A stretch of 64,000 nucleotides of DNA, taken from contig CM061138.1 in the NCBI GenBank assembly GCA_030789695.1, forward strand, positions 181,513,051-181,577,050, written 5' to 3'. Shown in pieces: positions 10,695 through 21,998 of this stretch. A program made the translations under genes and the position numbers. The DNA is from Scilla litardierei. Its lineage: Eukaryota; Streptophyta; Magnoliopsida; Asparagales; Asparagaceae. Position 1 is the stretch's first letter. Each line of letters begins with the position of its first letter. The notes beneath the pieces are model-generated. The model searched no databases. It was not told the DNA's origin and saw nothing but the letters and a program-made list of their open reading frames with translations.

Positions 10695-11522
10695 GCCACC
10701 GCAGCAATATTTTCCTTTGTTTGCGCGGCTAATATCAATAAGCTTTTGAATCAGCCATGCGGCGGCATTGATGCGTATGCACGGTGCCTCGAAGGTAATT
10801 CCGTCAACACCGGGAATGTAAGGAAAGGTCATCGCCCATAGAATGAATAAATCTGGGATGGTCACAGTGCTAGACTCATCCAGTGGAAAGAATGTGCTCG
10901 AGATAATGCGATGGGCGAGACGGAAGACCGGGTGGATAATAGAAGAGGCCTTGGCCTTCCCCCTAGGATAATGATCCTGTAATGTGAGGCGTCCCCAAAA
11001 GAAGTCGACATCAAAGTCAGCATGCAATTCATTAGGGAGGATGCTGCCCTCAAGATTGGGGAAACCGAAAATATCGTTGATGGTGGTCGCTGGGGCACGG
11101 AAGTTTCGGTTTCGAAGGCGAAAATTGATATTTGACCCCGTCTCAATTTTGATAGTGGAGAGAAATTCTAGTGAGAGAGCGGGGTATGATAGGGCATGGG
11201 AGTGCAGGAAACTAAGCCAACCTAAGTTTACGAATAGGGATTCGACTTCGATCAAACCACCGAGATCGAATAGGGTCTGATCATGTGCGAACTTGGTGGC
11301 TAGGTGAGAATGTTGGCTGAGGCGAGAATAGAAATCTTTGTGTGCTTGGCTCATAAAATGAACTCCCTGCGGTCGAAGAAGTGGGTCTACCACAGGTATG
11401 ACAGGTTGGGTAGGCGGTGGTGGAGGAACACGTCCATGTGTAGAATGTGGGAGTCGTTATCTCTTGCGAGACGGCTCCTCTTCCACTATGGGTTGCTTAC
11501 CCTTATATTTGTCTTTTGCCAT
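10695..11522 (-). pseudogene. Env-like ORF of element A, N-terminal part (ATHILA ORF-1-like domain)
   Basis: ATG at 11522 is followed by a short basic leader (MAKDKYKGKQP), then a TAA at 11459-11457, and from there an open frame of about 250 codons to the junction with element F at 10695. The open part contains LGWLSFLHSHALSYP, LSLEFLSTIK, FRLRNRNFRAPATTINDIFG and HRIISSTFFPLDES, which I recognise as the type of domain annotated in plants as ATHILA ORF-1 or putative plant retrotransposon protein. This third ORF lies after pol in Athila elements; its function is unknown. Upstream sits a palindrome array and TATA box (11945-12230), suggesting its own promoter. The ORF resumes at 3826 on the other side of F, with the two junctions in the same reading frame. 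Confidence 0.72.
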
Positions 11523-11944
11523 GATGTTGCGGCGATTTGGTGTGATATGCATGATGATATATAGATGCACGCAACAAATGACAAAATAAAAATTCCTGGG
11601 CAATGTAAAAATTAAGCTATGGAGCGAGTTTACCCAGCAATGATGCGATTCCTAGCTCCCAAAAGATCCCGCAATGCACGAAGGAGTGATCCAGGGAGCC
11701 GCCGCACGCTAATCCAAAGGAAATAGAACTTTTTGAAAATTGGGGGTTAGTGCTAGGGTTTTGAGTGGGTTGCGGCTTGAACATGGTCGACGGAGGAGGT
11801 TGATGGCGGGGGAGTGGTGGAGGAAGTGGGGGAGTGCGATTAGGAGTAGTAGGAGTGATGGGGGAGATCGATTTGGAAGAAGGGGAAACGAACCGTTCGA
11901 ACGAAAATTTTGGAGGTCGGGTGAAATGAAGTTGGGTGGGGGGC
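11523..11944 (-). other. Leader of the env-like ORF of element A
   Basis: About 420 bases between the internal TATA box and the ATG at 11522. No gene is seen. By position it would be the 5' untranslated leader of a subgenomic mRNA if the internal TATA box is active. Confidence 0.4.
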
Positions 11945-12230
11945 GATATATATAGGGTTTGGGTGAACCGATCGGGTGAAAATCACCCGATCGGTTGGAA
12001 TAATTTTCAAAATATTCTGTGGATCAGCGGCTACAGGTCACCCGATCGGGTGAAATCTCACCCGATCGGTTGACCACTCTCCAAAAAACATCCCAAGCCT
12101 CTGTGTTCATCACCCTATCAGCGACCCGATTGTCGACTCTATCACCGGATCGGTTCACTCTCCGACTGAAGCTGGCTACTTACTGAAATGATCCACCCGA
12201 TCGGTTGATGTATAAACCGATCGGGTGGGG
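11945..12230 (-). promoter_or_regulatory. Internal palindrome array plus TATA box of element A
   Basis: Seven or so copies of CACCCGATCGGTTG/CAACCGATCGGGTG (11961-12230), the motif of this element's LTR, are followed on the minus strand within about 6 bases by CTATATATATC (11955-11945). Downstream comes the env-like ORF. This is the arrangement of a promoter: array, TATA box, leader, ORF. Activity is inferred, not seen. Confidence 0.6.
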
Positions 12231-12306
12231 GAAATTCCCACACAAAAAGTGAAAATCCTCTAAGTGTCCCAACAAAAATCCCCACAGCAGTATTTATTCA
12301 TAAAAA

Positions 12307-13690
12307 TTAGTAAACTAATCCTATCAAAAACCGACAGAAGTTTAGAACATGGGTTGCCTCCCATGAAACGCTGTTGTTTATAGTCGTTTGCTCGACTCCC
12401 GATATGATATTCAGGGGGGGCTTAAACGGGTGACGCTCAACGGTCGGCGTCCTCTCAGCGGTTGGGGCAGAAATCCTGATTGTTGACAGCGGCGACAAAT
12501 GGATGGTCTCAATAACTCCCCCACTGGTGATATCTGGGGGTTTCTTTTTTGTGCTGGCGACACTCGCCACTCTCTTCAAAATTTGAACTTCGTCAGCAGT
12601 GAGTGTCAGAGGCTCTTTCCCTTTGCTCTTCGACCATGCTCTCTTTCTAGGTTGGGGGGGTTGACTGTGAGACACACTCTGGCCCAAGAACTTTCTCTCC
12701 ATCCAGCATAGTGTGCTCCTCGATTCCATCCAAGTCTTCAGGGGGGTTCCTTGAAATAACTTCCCAAGCTCCAGCTTCATTTACCGTCTCTTCTTCGATT
12801 TCCAGAAGGTTGCATTTTGGTTCCTCTGGTGCTAACTTCATCGACTGCGCCAAGTCAAATTCTACTGTTTGATCTCCGACGTTTAAGGACAATTTCCCCT
12901 TCTTTACGTCGATGAGTACTCCTGCGGTTGCCATAAAGGGTCTTTCGAGGATAATCGGAGTGTGATTATCCTCGGGCATATCCATAACCAGGAAATCGAC
13001 TGGCATGCGTACACCGCGGACATTGACTGGCAAGTCGTCGTCGACTCCCACCGGGTACTTCACTGATCTATCTACGAGCTGCAGGGTCATCCCTGTGGGT
13101 TCTAATTCACCCATATTAATCCTTCTGTACAGCGATAGGGGCATCAAACTTACACTCGCTCCCAAATCGACAAGCGCTCTATTTATAGATACCTCCCCTA
13201 TGGAGCACGTGATAGAGAAACTTCCTGGGTCCTTGAGTTTCGGTGTATTTGCTCATTGGATCAGGGTGCTACATTCCGTCGTGAGGACGACTTTCTCTTT
13301 TCTTGTCCACTTCGTCACCAGATCCTTAAGGAATTTCACGTACGAGGGAATGGTCTCAATCGCTTCCAGGAACGGGATTTGCAGACTCAGGTCCTTCACC
13401 ATCTCGAAGAACTTGCCATACTTTTCATCAATTTTGGCCTTGGCAAGCCTCTGTAGAAATGGTGCTGAAGGCTTGAAAACCCTCGAGTCGTCACCCTCAT
13501 TCTTCTTCTTCTCCCCGGAATCTCCCTCTGGAGTCACGGGGCTCGATGTCGAAGCTCCATTGTCGTTCACTTCCATATTCAGTTTCTCATTGACAAATGG
13601 TTCTTCATTATCTCTCTCGGCCTCCCGTGCCGGAATCTTCTTCCCACTCCTCAGAAGGATGGCGGAGACATTTGCTTGACCGTGTGTCAA
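12307..13690 (-). pseudogene. Protease region of element A
   Basis: On the minus strand the frame at 13690-13253 encodes a hydrophilic linker (AILLRSGKKIP, KPSAPFLQRLAKAK, FLEAIETIPSYVKFLKDL) typical of the gag-protease junction of plant Ty3/gypsy elements. Then, from about 13190, comes an aspartic protease: ALVDLGASVSLMPLSLY has the catalytic Asp in a DLGAS context, the usual plant variant of D(S/T)G, followed by PVDFLVMDMPEDNHTPIILE. Frames change between 13253 and 13165 and again near 12650-12780. After the protease the sequence goes directly to GGGAGGCAACCCATG-type sequence that normally follows integrase, so RT, RNase H and IN have been deleted. The residual Glu-rich frame to 12307 is not recognised. 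Confidence 0.72.
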
Positions 13691-14010
13691 GCTAGACTTT
13701 GGCTTGGTCCCCTGGGGTTCACCTCCGGTTGACCCGGCAGCTGTCCTTGTGCCTTCTAGAGGTTGGCTACTTGTAACCCCAGCTAGGTCACTTGGTCAGC
13801 CAAGGACTTCTGCCCAAGCTATAGTTGTAGGGTGATCTTCTCCTGATTCGCAATATACTGGCTCAGGATGTTTTCAATTGGAGAGACCACTCGTTGATTG
13901 TACTGTTGTTGTTGGGGCGGAGGTTACTGATTTTGAGGAGGGAACTGTTGATACATCTGTTGTTGAGGCGGAGGAGGCTGATATAGTTGTTGCTGATGAG
14001 GTTGCTGGGG

Positions 14011-15099
14011 TTACTGGTAGGGTGCCTTGTAGCTGAAATTTGGATGGTTCCGATTGTTGGGGGAGTATCCATGATTGGAACTTGTCCTCGGCGGATAGGG
14101 TGCATTCCCCGTAGGATTATAAAATAGGGCACTTACTTGATCCACGGGTGCCGAGACGTCTCCAACATCGAAGTCTCCCATCACTTCAGTTTCTACCGCT
14201 GCTACATACTGAGGGTTAGTGCCACCGGCTCCAACCATGAATGCTGAAATCTGAGTGGAAAGCAAATCAAATTTGCTTGACAGCTTGTCCACTTCCTCAA
14301 CCCAATGCATTCCTCCAGATTTTGGCGTAGCACGCTCGTCGCTCTGCCTCTCATTGTTGGATGCCATATTCTCTAAAATATTTCCGTTATCTACTTCATT
14401 TCTTTCCATGAAGGATCCATTCGCTACGGCATCCATGGAGGACTTCAAGTAGTCCCTCAGTCCATTGTAAAACAAGTTAATGATCTACCAGCGGGGGAGC
14501 TCGTGGTGAGGACATTTTCTCTGCATTTCCTTGTACCTCACCCATGCTTCATGCAGCGACTCATGGCTAGCCTGGGAGAAAGAGGATATCTCGCTTCTTA
14601 GCTTCATTGTCTTCCTCGGAGGAAAGAACTTGTTCAGGAATGCATTCGAGAGCCGCTCCCAGGTTGTGAACGTGTTGGGGTCCTTCTCCCTTAGCCATTG
14701 CTTCGCCTTGTCCCGTAGAGAGAATGAGAACAATCTCAACCGAATAGCCTCAGTTGATACGCCATTGATCTTGAACGTCTCGCACTTCTCCAAAAAGGAG
14801 TCCAAGTGCTCGATCGGGTTCCCCTTAGGAGCTCCAGAAAATTGGTCCTGTTGGATCCAAGCCATACGCGATGGCTTCAGCTCGAAGTTTTCAGTCGTAA
14901 TGGCCGGAGGTCGAATGCTGGATGTGGACCCAATAGACGGCATCGAGTACTCGAGCAAGGACTTTTGAGGAGTGATATTTTCTGCCATGGCGGAAAATTC
15001 TTCTCTTCTTCTTCTCTGTTCGTTCAAACGCCTCATGGTGGCGTTGATCTCGGGATCTAAAGGAACTAAGTTGTCAAGACTTATCGAGTTCCTGTGCAT
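14011..15099 (-). pseudogene. Gag of element A (in-frame stops)
   Basis: Frame starting at 15099 contains AWIQQDQFSGAPKGNPIEHL, FLEKCETFKINGVS, LRLFSFSLRDKAKQWL, WERLSNAFLNKFFPP and ISSFSQASHESLHEAWVRYK, the classic Retrotrans_gag capsid signature of Athila/Tat elements. An in-frame TAG (14487-14485), where this family usually has Gln, interrupts it; the same frame continues with INLFYNGLRDYLKSSMDAV and a Gln-rich tail carrying further TAA/TAG codons at likely CAA/CAG positions down to about 13690. I see no clear CCHC zinc knuckle. Gag would form the virus-like particle; this copy is inactive. Confidence 0.85.
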
Positions 15100-15266
15100 G
15101 AAAAATCAAGATATACCGTGAAGCGCGTATGGTATGATGCCAAATAAAAACAAAAAACAAAAAGAAAGAATAAAAATAAAAGTGTAGAATGTGAAAATTA
15201 TCACGGGATAAGGAAGTGAGCTAGTCTCGAGGATAATAGGGTCTTAAATGTAACAAGCACGTTGCC

Positions 15267-15284
15267 TCCCCGGCAACGTCGCCA
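15267..15284 (-). other. Primer binding site of element A
   Basis: On the minus strand TGGCGACGTTGCCGGGGA, one mismatch to the complement of the tRNA-Asp 3' end. It fixes the 5' LTR end at 15292. Confidence 0.85.
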
Positions 15285-15291
15285 TAAAGCT

Positions 15292-16226
15292 TGACTGCCC
15301 GTCCATTTGGCACTCAAATTGGGACGGGGATACTACGATTAGAATTTGTAACCGCAAGCGCACGGTGTCGAATGGCTTGGGGGTCGAACACAGGGAGGCG
15401 TGTGTTGTGCTTGTGAACAACCGGGATCCTGATCACACAGTGGGTGAGCTAGCTTAATCGCTTGTTGGGTGTCACGATAGTAAACTAATGTAAAAGGTGT
15501 AAGAGATAAAAATAGCAACCTAGGACCTTGGCTTCCGCCCTATCACGAGTTCTCACTATTACAACCGAATGATAGGAATGTGATCGGATTCTAGGGTTTA
15601 GAGGTGAGATGTTGCCTCTAATAGTGGTAACTAGCGTCCCATGGGCCCGATATTCCGGTCGATGCCTATGATGATACTCTAGGTCTACCCGGGTTTGTAC
15701 AGTGGGCATTCCCATGTCCAGCACCGCCTGACTCCGGGAGCACTAATCTCGCAACGATTGCTCCCGACATTTCATCCAAGCCATTCCCACGCGCGAGGAA
15801 TCAATGTCTACGCTAGGGGGTGAGCTGTGGCTAGGGAATCAAGCTCCCGTTTTATTTCTCCTTGGCCCGACGGTCAAAGGTGGTCTTTCTCCCGCCAGTG
15901 ACAATAAAATGCCCCCGCGCAATCATCTAAATCCATATATCCTATCGAATCCCTAATCCTATGGTCGTTCTAGGGAGAACCCACGAATGGGCTTCCACCA
16001 ATGTCCCAGATTTGAGAACTACTCACTAATCATGGCGTGAGATGCAATAAAATAGATTATAGCCATCAAAATGAAAATCAAGCAATTGATTACTGTAGCA
16101 AATGGTATTATAAACGCAATATTAAAGTATTGAAAAGATCAAGAACCTTACAAATAAAAATAAATTCAGAGCGGCCAAAATACCTAAAAATGGCTTAAGA
16201 AAATGGGGATTACGTTTTCTGGGAAA
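15292..16226 (-). repeat. 5' LTR of element A, truncated
   Basis: TGACTGCCC starts the plus-strand left end, 8 bases from the PBS. 15657-16226 matches the 3' LTR at 1-570. Similarity stops at about 16226 (GGGAAAC shared, then different), so the U3 with palindrome array and TATA box is missing on this side and not found further right. Confidence 0.82.
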
Positions 16227-18301
16227 CTTTGAAGAATAGCTTTCACGTTTACAAGTTTTGCAAATTCGAACTGAAAACTTGGGTAAAAATTCAGTTGCTG
16301 AAACTGGTCTGTTTTTGGACAGTCTGGACACCTTTCAGTAAAATGAGTAGAAAACCCTGCACACTTAATGAAACGTAATGATCTTAGTGCCGTTGGAAAG
16401 CTGGCTTCAAGATCTTCAACCCATAATTTTTCCAAATTTTTACTCTGTCTTTAACTGGTAGTAATTAGGACTGGGAAATGCCCCAGTTTGTGTTGCTGCA
16501 GACTGAAACTATGCCTGTTATGAGAAAAATCACCATAATTCATATACTTGGAATTATTCTCTGAAATTTGGTGTGCTTATGTAGAACCCATAGATCTACA
16601 ACTTTGAAGAGGGACCAGAAGCTAAATTTGACTGTAGATAGGTCGGAAGCAGCATTCTTTCTGTTATGACAGTTTAGACAAATTCATGTGTTAACTTTGC
16701 TTAGAAATTGTTATGTTGTATTTTTGTCTTAAGATGAATTTGATCATGTTAATTACCATACTTTGTCTATTTATGTTTTATTCAATTTCAGTTATTAATC
16801 CGTTCATATATTATGTCTTATGTGATGATGAAGATGAGAAATGTGTCTAACTTAAGAAAAATTTGTTTATGCTATTTGTGCTCACAATAGTACGCTCGTG
16901 AGATACGTTTTTATGAGGATGTTCATGAAATGTTTTCACTTTGGTAAAGGATGTAATTAAGTGAATGGAAAGATGATGTTCGTTGATTAAAACACGACAT
17001 CGGTGAAGTGATGAAAGTAATGGAAAGATGTAAAAGCGGCAGTAGAGGCCGCTAGACGATGAAACGATAAAATGTTCTAAAAACTGAGAGTGACCAGAGA
17101 GTCTGACATCGGTGGACTCGGTCCATTCTTGAAATGGGCGAGACTCCAGATGTGGGTTTGGGGGAAACACGAGTAAATTTTAGGTGTTAAGGAGCGGACG
17201 ACAGTACGATTATCTCGCCCAATGTGTCACCCTTGGAAGGGGAGTTTGAGAGGGCTAGAGAGGCCACTGGTGCGCTCGTGACGCACCATGACGGTAAATG
17301 ATGGTTTTCTCCGTTTGTCCGACAGAAAAACCGAGATGAGTCTCGCTCCGGTACCTTGTCCAGTCGGGTACGGAGTTACAAGAGGCCCCTCCAGTGCTCG
17401 TGTCGCTGGAGTGGTACCACTTTTTCACCCACCCTGGGTGAAGTCTGCCTCCTTAGCGTCCTACGATTTACACGAGTTCCAAACATGTGAATCAACAACT
17501 TATAGTAATTATCTTTAATTTATAAATGTTGTTATCTCATGTCTCCTTACTTTTATTTAATTTAATGCTGCTATCCCATAGTAACATGTTCTTATGCTTC
17601 CTTTCAATATCTGCATTTCATAATATGGTTTCATATGCATGTTTTGCAAGTTCTCATAACTAAGTTGGCATGTTGGAATGTGATCACTTTTATGCACCAT
17701 GAACCTTACTTGTTAGACCACCCTCCCTAGATAGGCAGACCCGTTCTAAAACTGGGTTCTACTAGAGTGTTAGGAGTTTCTACTGGGTCACGCGTTGACG
17801 TGTCCCCTTTGACTTTCAGGTTGTGTGGGTTGGATGTTGGAGTTAGAGGCTGGAGCTTTGGAGTTGGTGAACCGTTGTAGGATTAGGTGGCGAGGGGTAT
17901 GATGAGAGACTTGTACTTTTGGTGTTTCTTTTTCGGGTAGACCTTTGTACCTAGAGTTATGAGGATGAAAATGTTGGTATTGTATAATTTGGAACTGGAC
18001 TTGGAGTTATATAAGATTATCGTTGTCTCAGTGTAGCTTCCCTCTTTTGTACCCCTTTAAGCAGATGGTGTATGTAAAAGATTGTATCAATGTATTAAAT
18101 AACTGAAATATTGTACTTTCTTTTATTTCTCAGTGTTATATCTGTGATGGAGTTTTACTTGTACTTCCCAGCACGTGCGTGGTGACCTGCAATGTTCTTT
18201 TTGCTCTCTTCCTTTCTCTCTTTCTACGTAACACTCGTTGATCTAGGAATGCTTGGGACGGATTCACACTTCCCGAGTATCCTGGAGAACGGGTCGTTAC
18301 A
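16227..18301 (+). repeat. C1: truncated LTR of a TGTAA...TTACA Ty3/gypsy-type family
   Basis: The stretch at 17100-17450 and that at 17700-17830 match the reverse complement of the solo LTR H (53270-53620 and 53030-53100), including a CTACTGGGTCACGCGTTGAC word. The right end GGGTCGTTACA at 18301 fits the LTR end of H (GGGCGTGACA). The left end is cut at the junction with element A. No PBS follows the LTR end and no supported ORF lies inside. Confidence 0.6.
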
Positions 18302-20515
18302 ACCCCTGAGGTAGGATTCCATCTCCAACTAGTGTTACTGTATGTTAAGCATGAGATATTAAGTTAATTTTAGTTTAATGGCCTTAGTGTTCATTTTTGA
18401 TGTTGCTGAAATTCTGGACAGATTTACATGCTCATTGATTTGCTCATTTCTCCTAATATAGATCTGAGTTTGCTCTGGAATTTTTATGGCATAAGTATTA
18501 GACTTTTATCTACAACTTTCATGTTAAGAACTTTTCTTAATTCGGAATACAATTAGGGGTAAAAAATTCTATCTTTGCAGTACGTCTGATTTTTACCCAG
18601 TCTGGACACATTTTGGCAAAACGTAGATCAGTCCATGCACACACCATAGAATTTGGTGATCTTGGTCTCGTTGAAAGATAACAACTTTTCCTACAACTTT
18701 CACCTAGTACATGTTTTCGAGATTCTAACTGCAACATGTCTTAAATTAGCAATCTTTACAGCTCTTAGAATCTGTCCAATTCTGAGTTTTGGATGGTTGT
18801 GCGCGGTGAGCAATTCTGAGTTTTGGGTGGTTGTGTGCGGTGAGCAATTCTGAGCGGGTTTGATAGGTCTCACCAAATAATTTACCATAAAACACATAGT
18901 AGGAATTTCCTTTTGAAATTTTGTCAGTAATCCACAACCAATATATCTATAACTCTTAAGAGAAGAAAAATTGATGTTTAGTACAAATATTTGGAACATT
19001 ATGCCTCTGTTTGGGACTGTCATGTTATTTTCAGCAATTGGGTTGAATGAATGAGTTTGTTTGGTCTCAAAGTAAAGTGTTTGATGTTTTGAGGCCCCAT
19101 TATCTGATTGTGCCATGGTTCATCCTATGTTCATTGTTAAAATGCTTTATTGTGCATGGAAACGAATGACGTTAGAAATGTTCTTTATGTTGCAAAGCTG
19201 GTTGGACATTCTTTAAGGAAATTGTAAAATTATGTTATGTATATCACCTTAGGACTAATGGTTAGTTAAAAAGAAACCCGGGGTTACCTCGTTCCACTAA
19301 GAGGTGGGTGAGGGCCCTAGGGAGAGTTTGGGGGAGACCGAAGGAACGAGAAGACATGCAGGGCTGGACAGATATGAGATTGATTACCACTCCTGTCGTG
19401 CACACAGAGGCAGGGAGTACGACGAGTGTTTACCACTCCTGTCCTGCCCGCAGAGGCGGGGAGTAGGACAAGTGTTTACCACTACTGTCATGCCCATAGA
19501 GGCGGGGATCAGGACGAGTGTTGATTACCACTCCTGTCATGCCCACAGAGGCGGGGATCAGGACGAGTGTTGATACCACTCCTGTCGTGCCTACAGAGGC
19601 GTGGAGTAAGACGAGTGTTGAGATTTTGAGTGTTGAGAATTTGAGTGCTATGGTGAGGTATGGTGAGGAATGCCACCCTAATTGGGGGAGGCCCAGTCCC
19701 CGTTATTCGACTCGCTTCATAGGTTTCCAAATCATCAATACATAATAACTTATAACCATGGAAATAAGATTGAAAATGCTATTTGATGTTGTGAGAAATG
19801 AATGGATGAGATGGCTCCATGGTACTAGTTCCCTTGTTTTACTATTAACACTTAGCTGCTCATTATAAATGTCGTACTTGTTCGTGTTGCCTCTTGTACA
19901 TTATGCTAGTATGTACACGTTGCCTGTTGCACGTGCACACTCCCACATGCTCATAACTATAGTTGTTACTTCCTTTACTGCATTAGATGTTTATGCCATG
20001 TCATACACTCTGCCTGCTCACATGCACCTTTTCCACACTTTATGTAAGAGCTAGTTGGGGCATTGTATTCCTACGGGGTCACGCTGTGACGTGCCCCACA
20101 GTTGACTTTGCAGGTTCATGTGTTGGAGTTGGTTGGTGGCATTGAGGTGGAGCAGTAGAGTTCTGTAGATGAGTTAGGTTGGGGTGGTGAGGGGAGAGGA
20201 AAGGGTGTTTGTACTTTTGGGGTTTTGTTTGGGTAGTAATGAGATGGTAATAGTGGAAGTATGGACAGATGGATGATGTATAAAAATCAGACTTTTCTTT
20301 GGGTTTAGTCATTGTACAGTTTCCCACTATGTTTCTTTCTATGTTTATGTTATTAGTTGTTTGGTTGTGCTTTGGAAACATTACATGTACTATCCCAGCA
20401 GTGCGCAATGTATCTGCTTGAGTTTTTTTGTATTTCCTTTCGTAACACTCGCTGCTCTGGGATCACATGGGAAGGATTCATACTTCCTGGGTATCCTGGG
20501 GAGCGGGGCGTTACA
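18302..20515 (+). repeat. C2: second truncated LTR of the same family
   Basis: It shares word order with C1: CAGTCTGGACACNTTT at 18597 and 16318, CTACAACTTT words, CTACGGGGTCACGCTGTGACG near 20070 against 17780, and an end GGGCGTTACA at 20515. Divergence is high. It starts directly behind C1 without PBS or internal region. It contains a minisatellite (19386-19620). No ORF is supported. Confidence 0.5.
19386..19620 (+). repeat. 46-49-bp minisatellite, five units
   Basis: Units start at 19386, 19432, 19478, 19527 and 19575, each built as ACCACTCCTGTC, RTGCCCACAGAGGCGGGGA, then AGGACGAGTGTT with small changes. The spacing is 46, 46, 49 and 48 bases. It lies inside LTR C2. Confidence 0.85.
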
Positions 20516-20516
20516 G

Positions 20517-21340
20517 CAGGCTATGGGATGCACCCCCGAAAGGTTGCCTAGGGACTGGGACAAGCTATGCGCCTCGATGACCCTTTCCTATCAAACCTCC
20601 GGGTAGATCACAGCCTAGCTATCAGTAGCAGGTCGGACCTTGCTACCCAAACCGGGGATGATCCATGGCAGGCTACAGGCTGTGCCCCCAAAAGTTCGCC
20701 TAGGGACTGGGACAGGCTACACGCCTCGATGACCCTTCCATATCAAACCTCCAAGGTAGATCGCAGACTAGCTATCCGTAGCAGGTAGGCCATTGCTACC
20801 CAAACCGGGGATGATCCTGGGTAGGCTATGGGCTGCACCCCTGAAAGGTCGCCTAGGGACTAGGACAAGATACGCGCCTCGACGACCCTTCCCTATCAAA
20901 CCTCCGGGGCAGATCACGGCCTAGCTATCCGTAGCAGGTGGGACCTCACTACCCAAACTGGGGATGATCCGAGGCAGGCTACGGGTTGCGCCCCTGAAAG
21001 GTCGCCTAGGGACTAGGACAGGCTATGTGCCTCGACGACCCTTCCCTATCAAACCTCCGGGGCAGATCGCGGCCTAGCTATCCATAGCCGGTCGGACCTC
21101 GCTACCCAAACCGAAGGTGATCCGGGGCAGGCTACGGGCTGCGCCCCCGAAAGGTTGCCTAGGGACTGGGACATGCTACGCGACTCGACGACCCTTCCCT
21201 ATCAAACCTCAAGGGCAGATCCTGGCCTAGCTATCCGTAGCAGGTCGGACCTCGCTACCCAAACCGGGGTTGACCAAAGATCCGGGGCAGGCTACAGGTT
21301 GTGCCCTGAAAGGCTCCAATGGTATAGAACGGGCTATGGT
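20517..21340. repeat. 153-bp tandem array, left part
   Basis: Five full units and a partial one start at 20517, 20669, 20822, 20975, 21128 and 21288. Unit words: CAGGCTACGGGCTGCGCC, GAAAGGTCGCCTAGGGACTG, CTACGCGCCTCGACGACCC, TATCAAACCTCCGGGGCAGA, TAGCTATCCGTAGCAGGTCG, CCCAAACCGGGGATGATCC. The last interval is longer because of an extra TTGACCAAAGA-like piece. The array resumes at 50273, beyond element B. Confidence 0.85.
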
Positions 21341-21756
21341 TGAACCAGAAAACATGCAAGGAGCACACCTTCCACTCCCATGCGTAGGAGCGTCAATGCA
21401 ATATATTTATAAATAACAGGTGAGTACCGGGTCGGATCACAGGGACAAGTCGTTCTACATTCGCAAATTTGATTGGTAAAGAAAGATAAAGCATGTTACA
21501 ACTACCTCGCTACGTGAATGGAAGTGGGAAAAATGTGTGGTGAAACTACGATCTTAACCTAAATTGGTAGGGTTAGAGCATCAAATGGGGAGTTAGGATA
21601 GCTAGGAGAGAAAGCATGGGTCGTGGGTTCACTAAGATTGGTGTTAATCAAGCTCTAATAATCTGCATATAACTCAATTGATCATTCGGCTAAGGACACT
21701 CAATCGGAATATTTAGCATTCATGAACACAATAATTTGCAATAAGCATGGATGCAT
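21341..21756 (-). repeat. 3' LTR of element B, distal piece
   Basis: TGAACCAGAAAAC onwards matches 49650-50060 of the other LTR almost base for base. It is broken by element D at 21757; the last five bases TGCAT are the target duplicated at 45669-45673. No gene. Confidence 0.88.
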
Positions 21757-21998
21757 TGCTCGAGCCCCGGGAGTACACACACCCGGGACAGACGAGTTGT
21801 AGTCTTACCGCAAGCGCATGGTGTAGCGGCGAGCGGGTATCGAACTCAGGGAGGACAAATGACAGTGTCTCCTTCTAATCACCTAGCTATCAAGAGGATC
21901 GAGAATCGTTTGGGGTAAACAATCACAATCGTGCGAATGTCAAGGGGAAATATCAAACTAATAAAACATCTAGGGATAGGGAATTCCCACTACGGACC
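21757..21998 (-). repeat. 3' LTR of element D, distal piece
   Basis: Matches the start of the right LTR (43853-44095). It is interrupted by element E after GGACC (21994-21998), which is repeated at 34324-34328. The conserved U5 block lies at 21806-21842. Confidence 0.9.

Larger units (their letters stand above)
1..16226 (-). mobile_element. Element A: defective Athila-like Ty3/gypsy retrotransposon
   Basis: Read on the minus strand, the order is partial 5' LTR (15292-16226), PBS (15267-15284), gag (14011-15099), protease region (12307-13690), a palindrome array with TATA box (11945-12230), an env-like ORF (10695-11522 continuing at 2760-3826), polypurine tract (1192-1206) and 3' LTR (1-1191). 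RT, RNase H and integrase are missing between about 12640 and 12360, so this copy cannot transpose alone. Element F is inserted in the env-like ORF. The 3' LTR is cut by the window edge and the 5' LTR stops abruptly at about 16226, where the C1 LTR begins. The LTR ends are TGAC...GTCA. Seen: LTR pair, PBS, PPT, ORF order. Known: this order and an env-like ORF are typical of the Athila lineage. Several in-frame stops show the copy is old. Confidence 0.85.

Noticed and set aside
10695..11522. Host gene or viral envelope gene
   Set aside because: Words match the Athila third-ORF family; no signal peptide or transmembrane segment visible.
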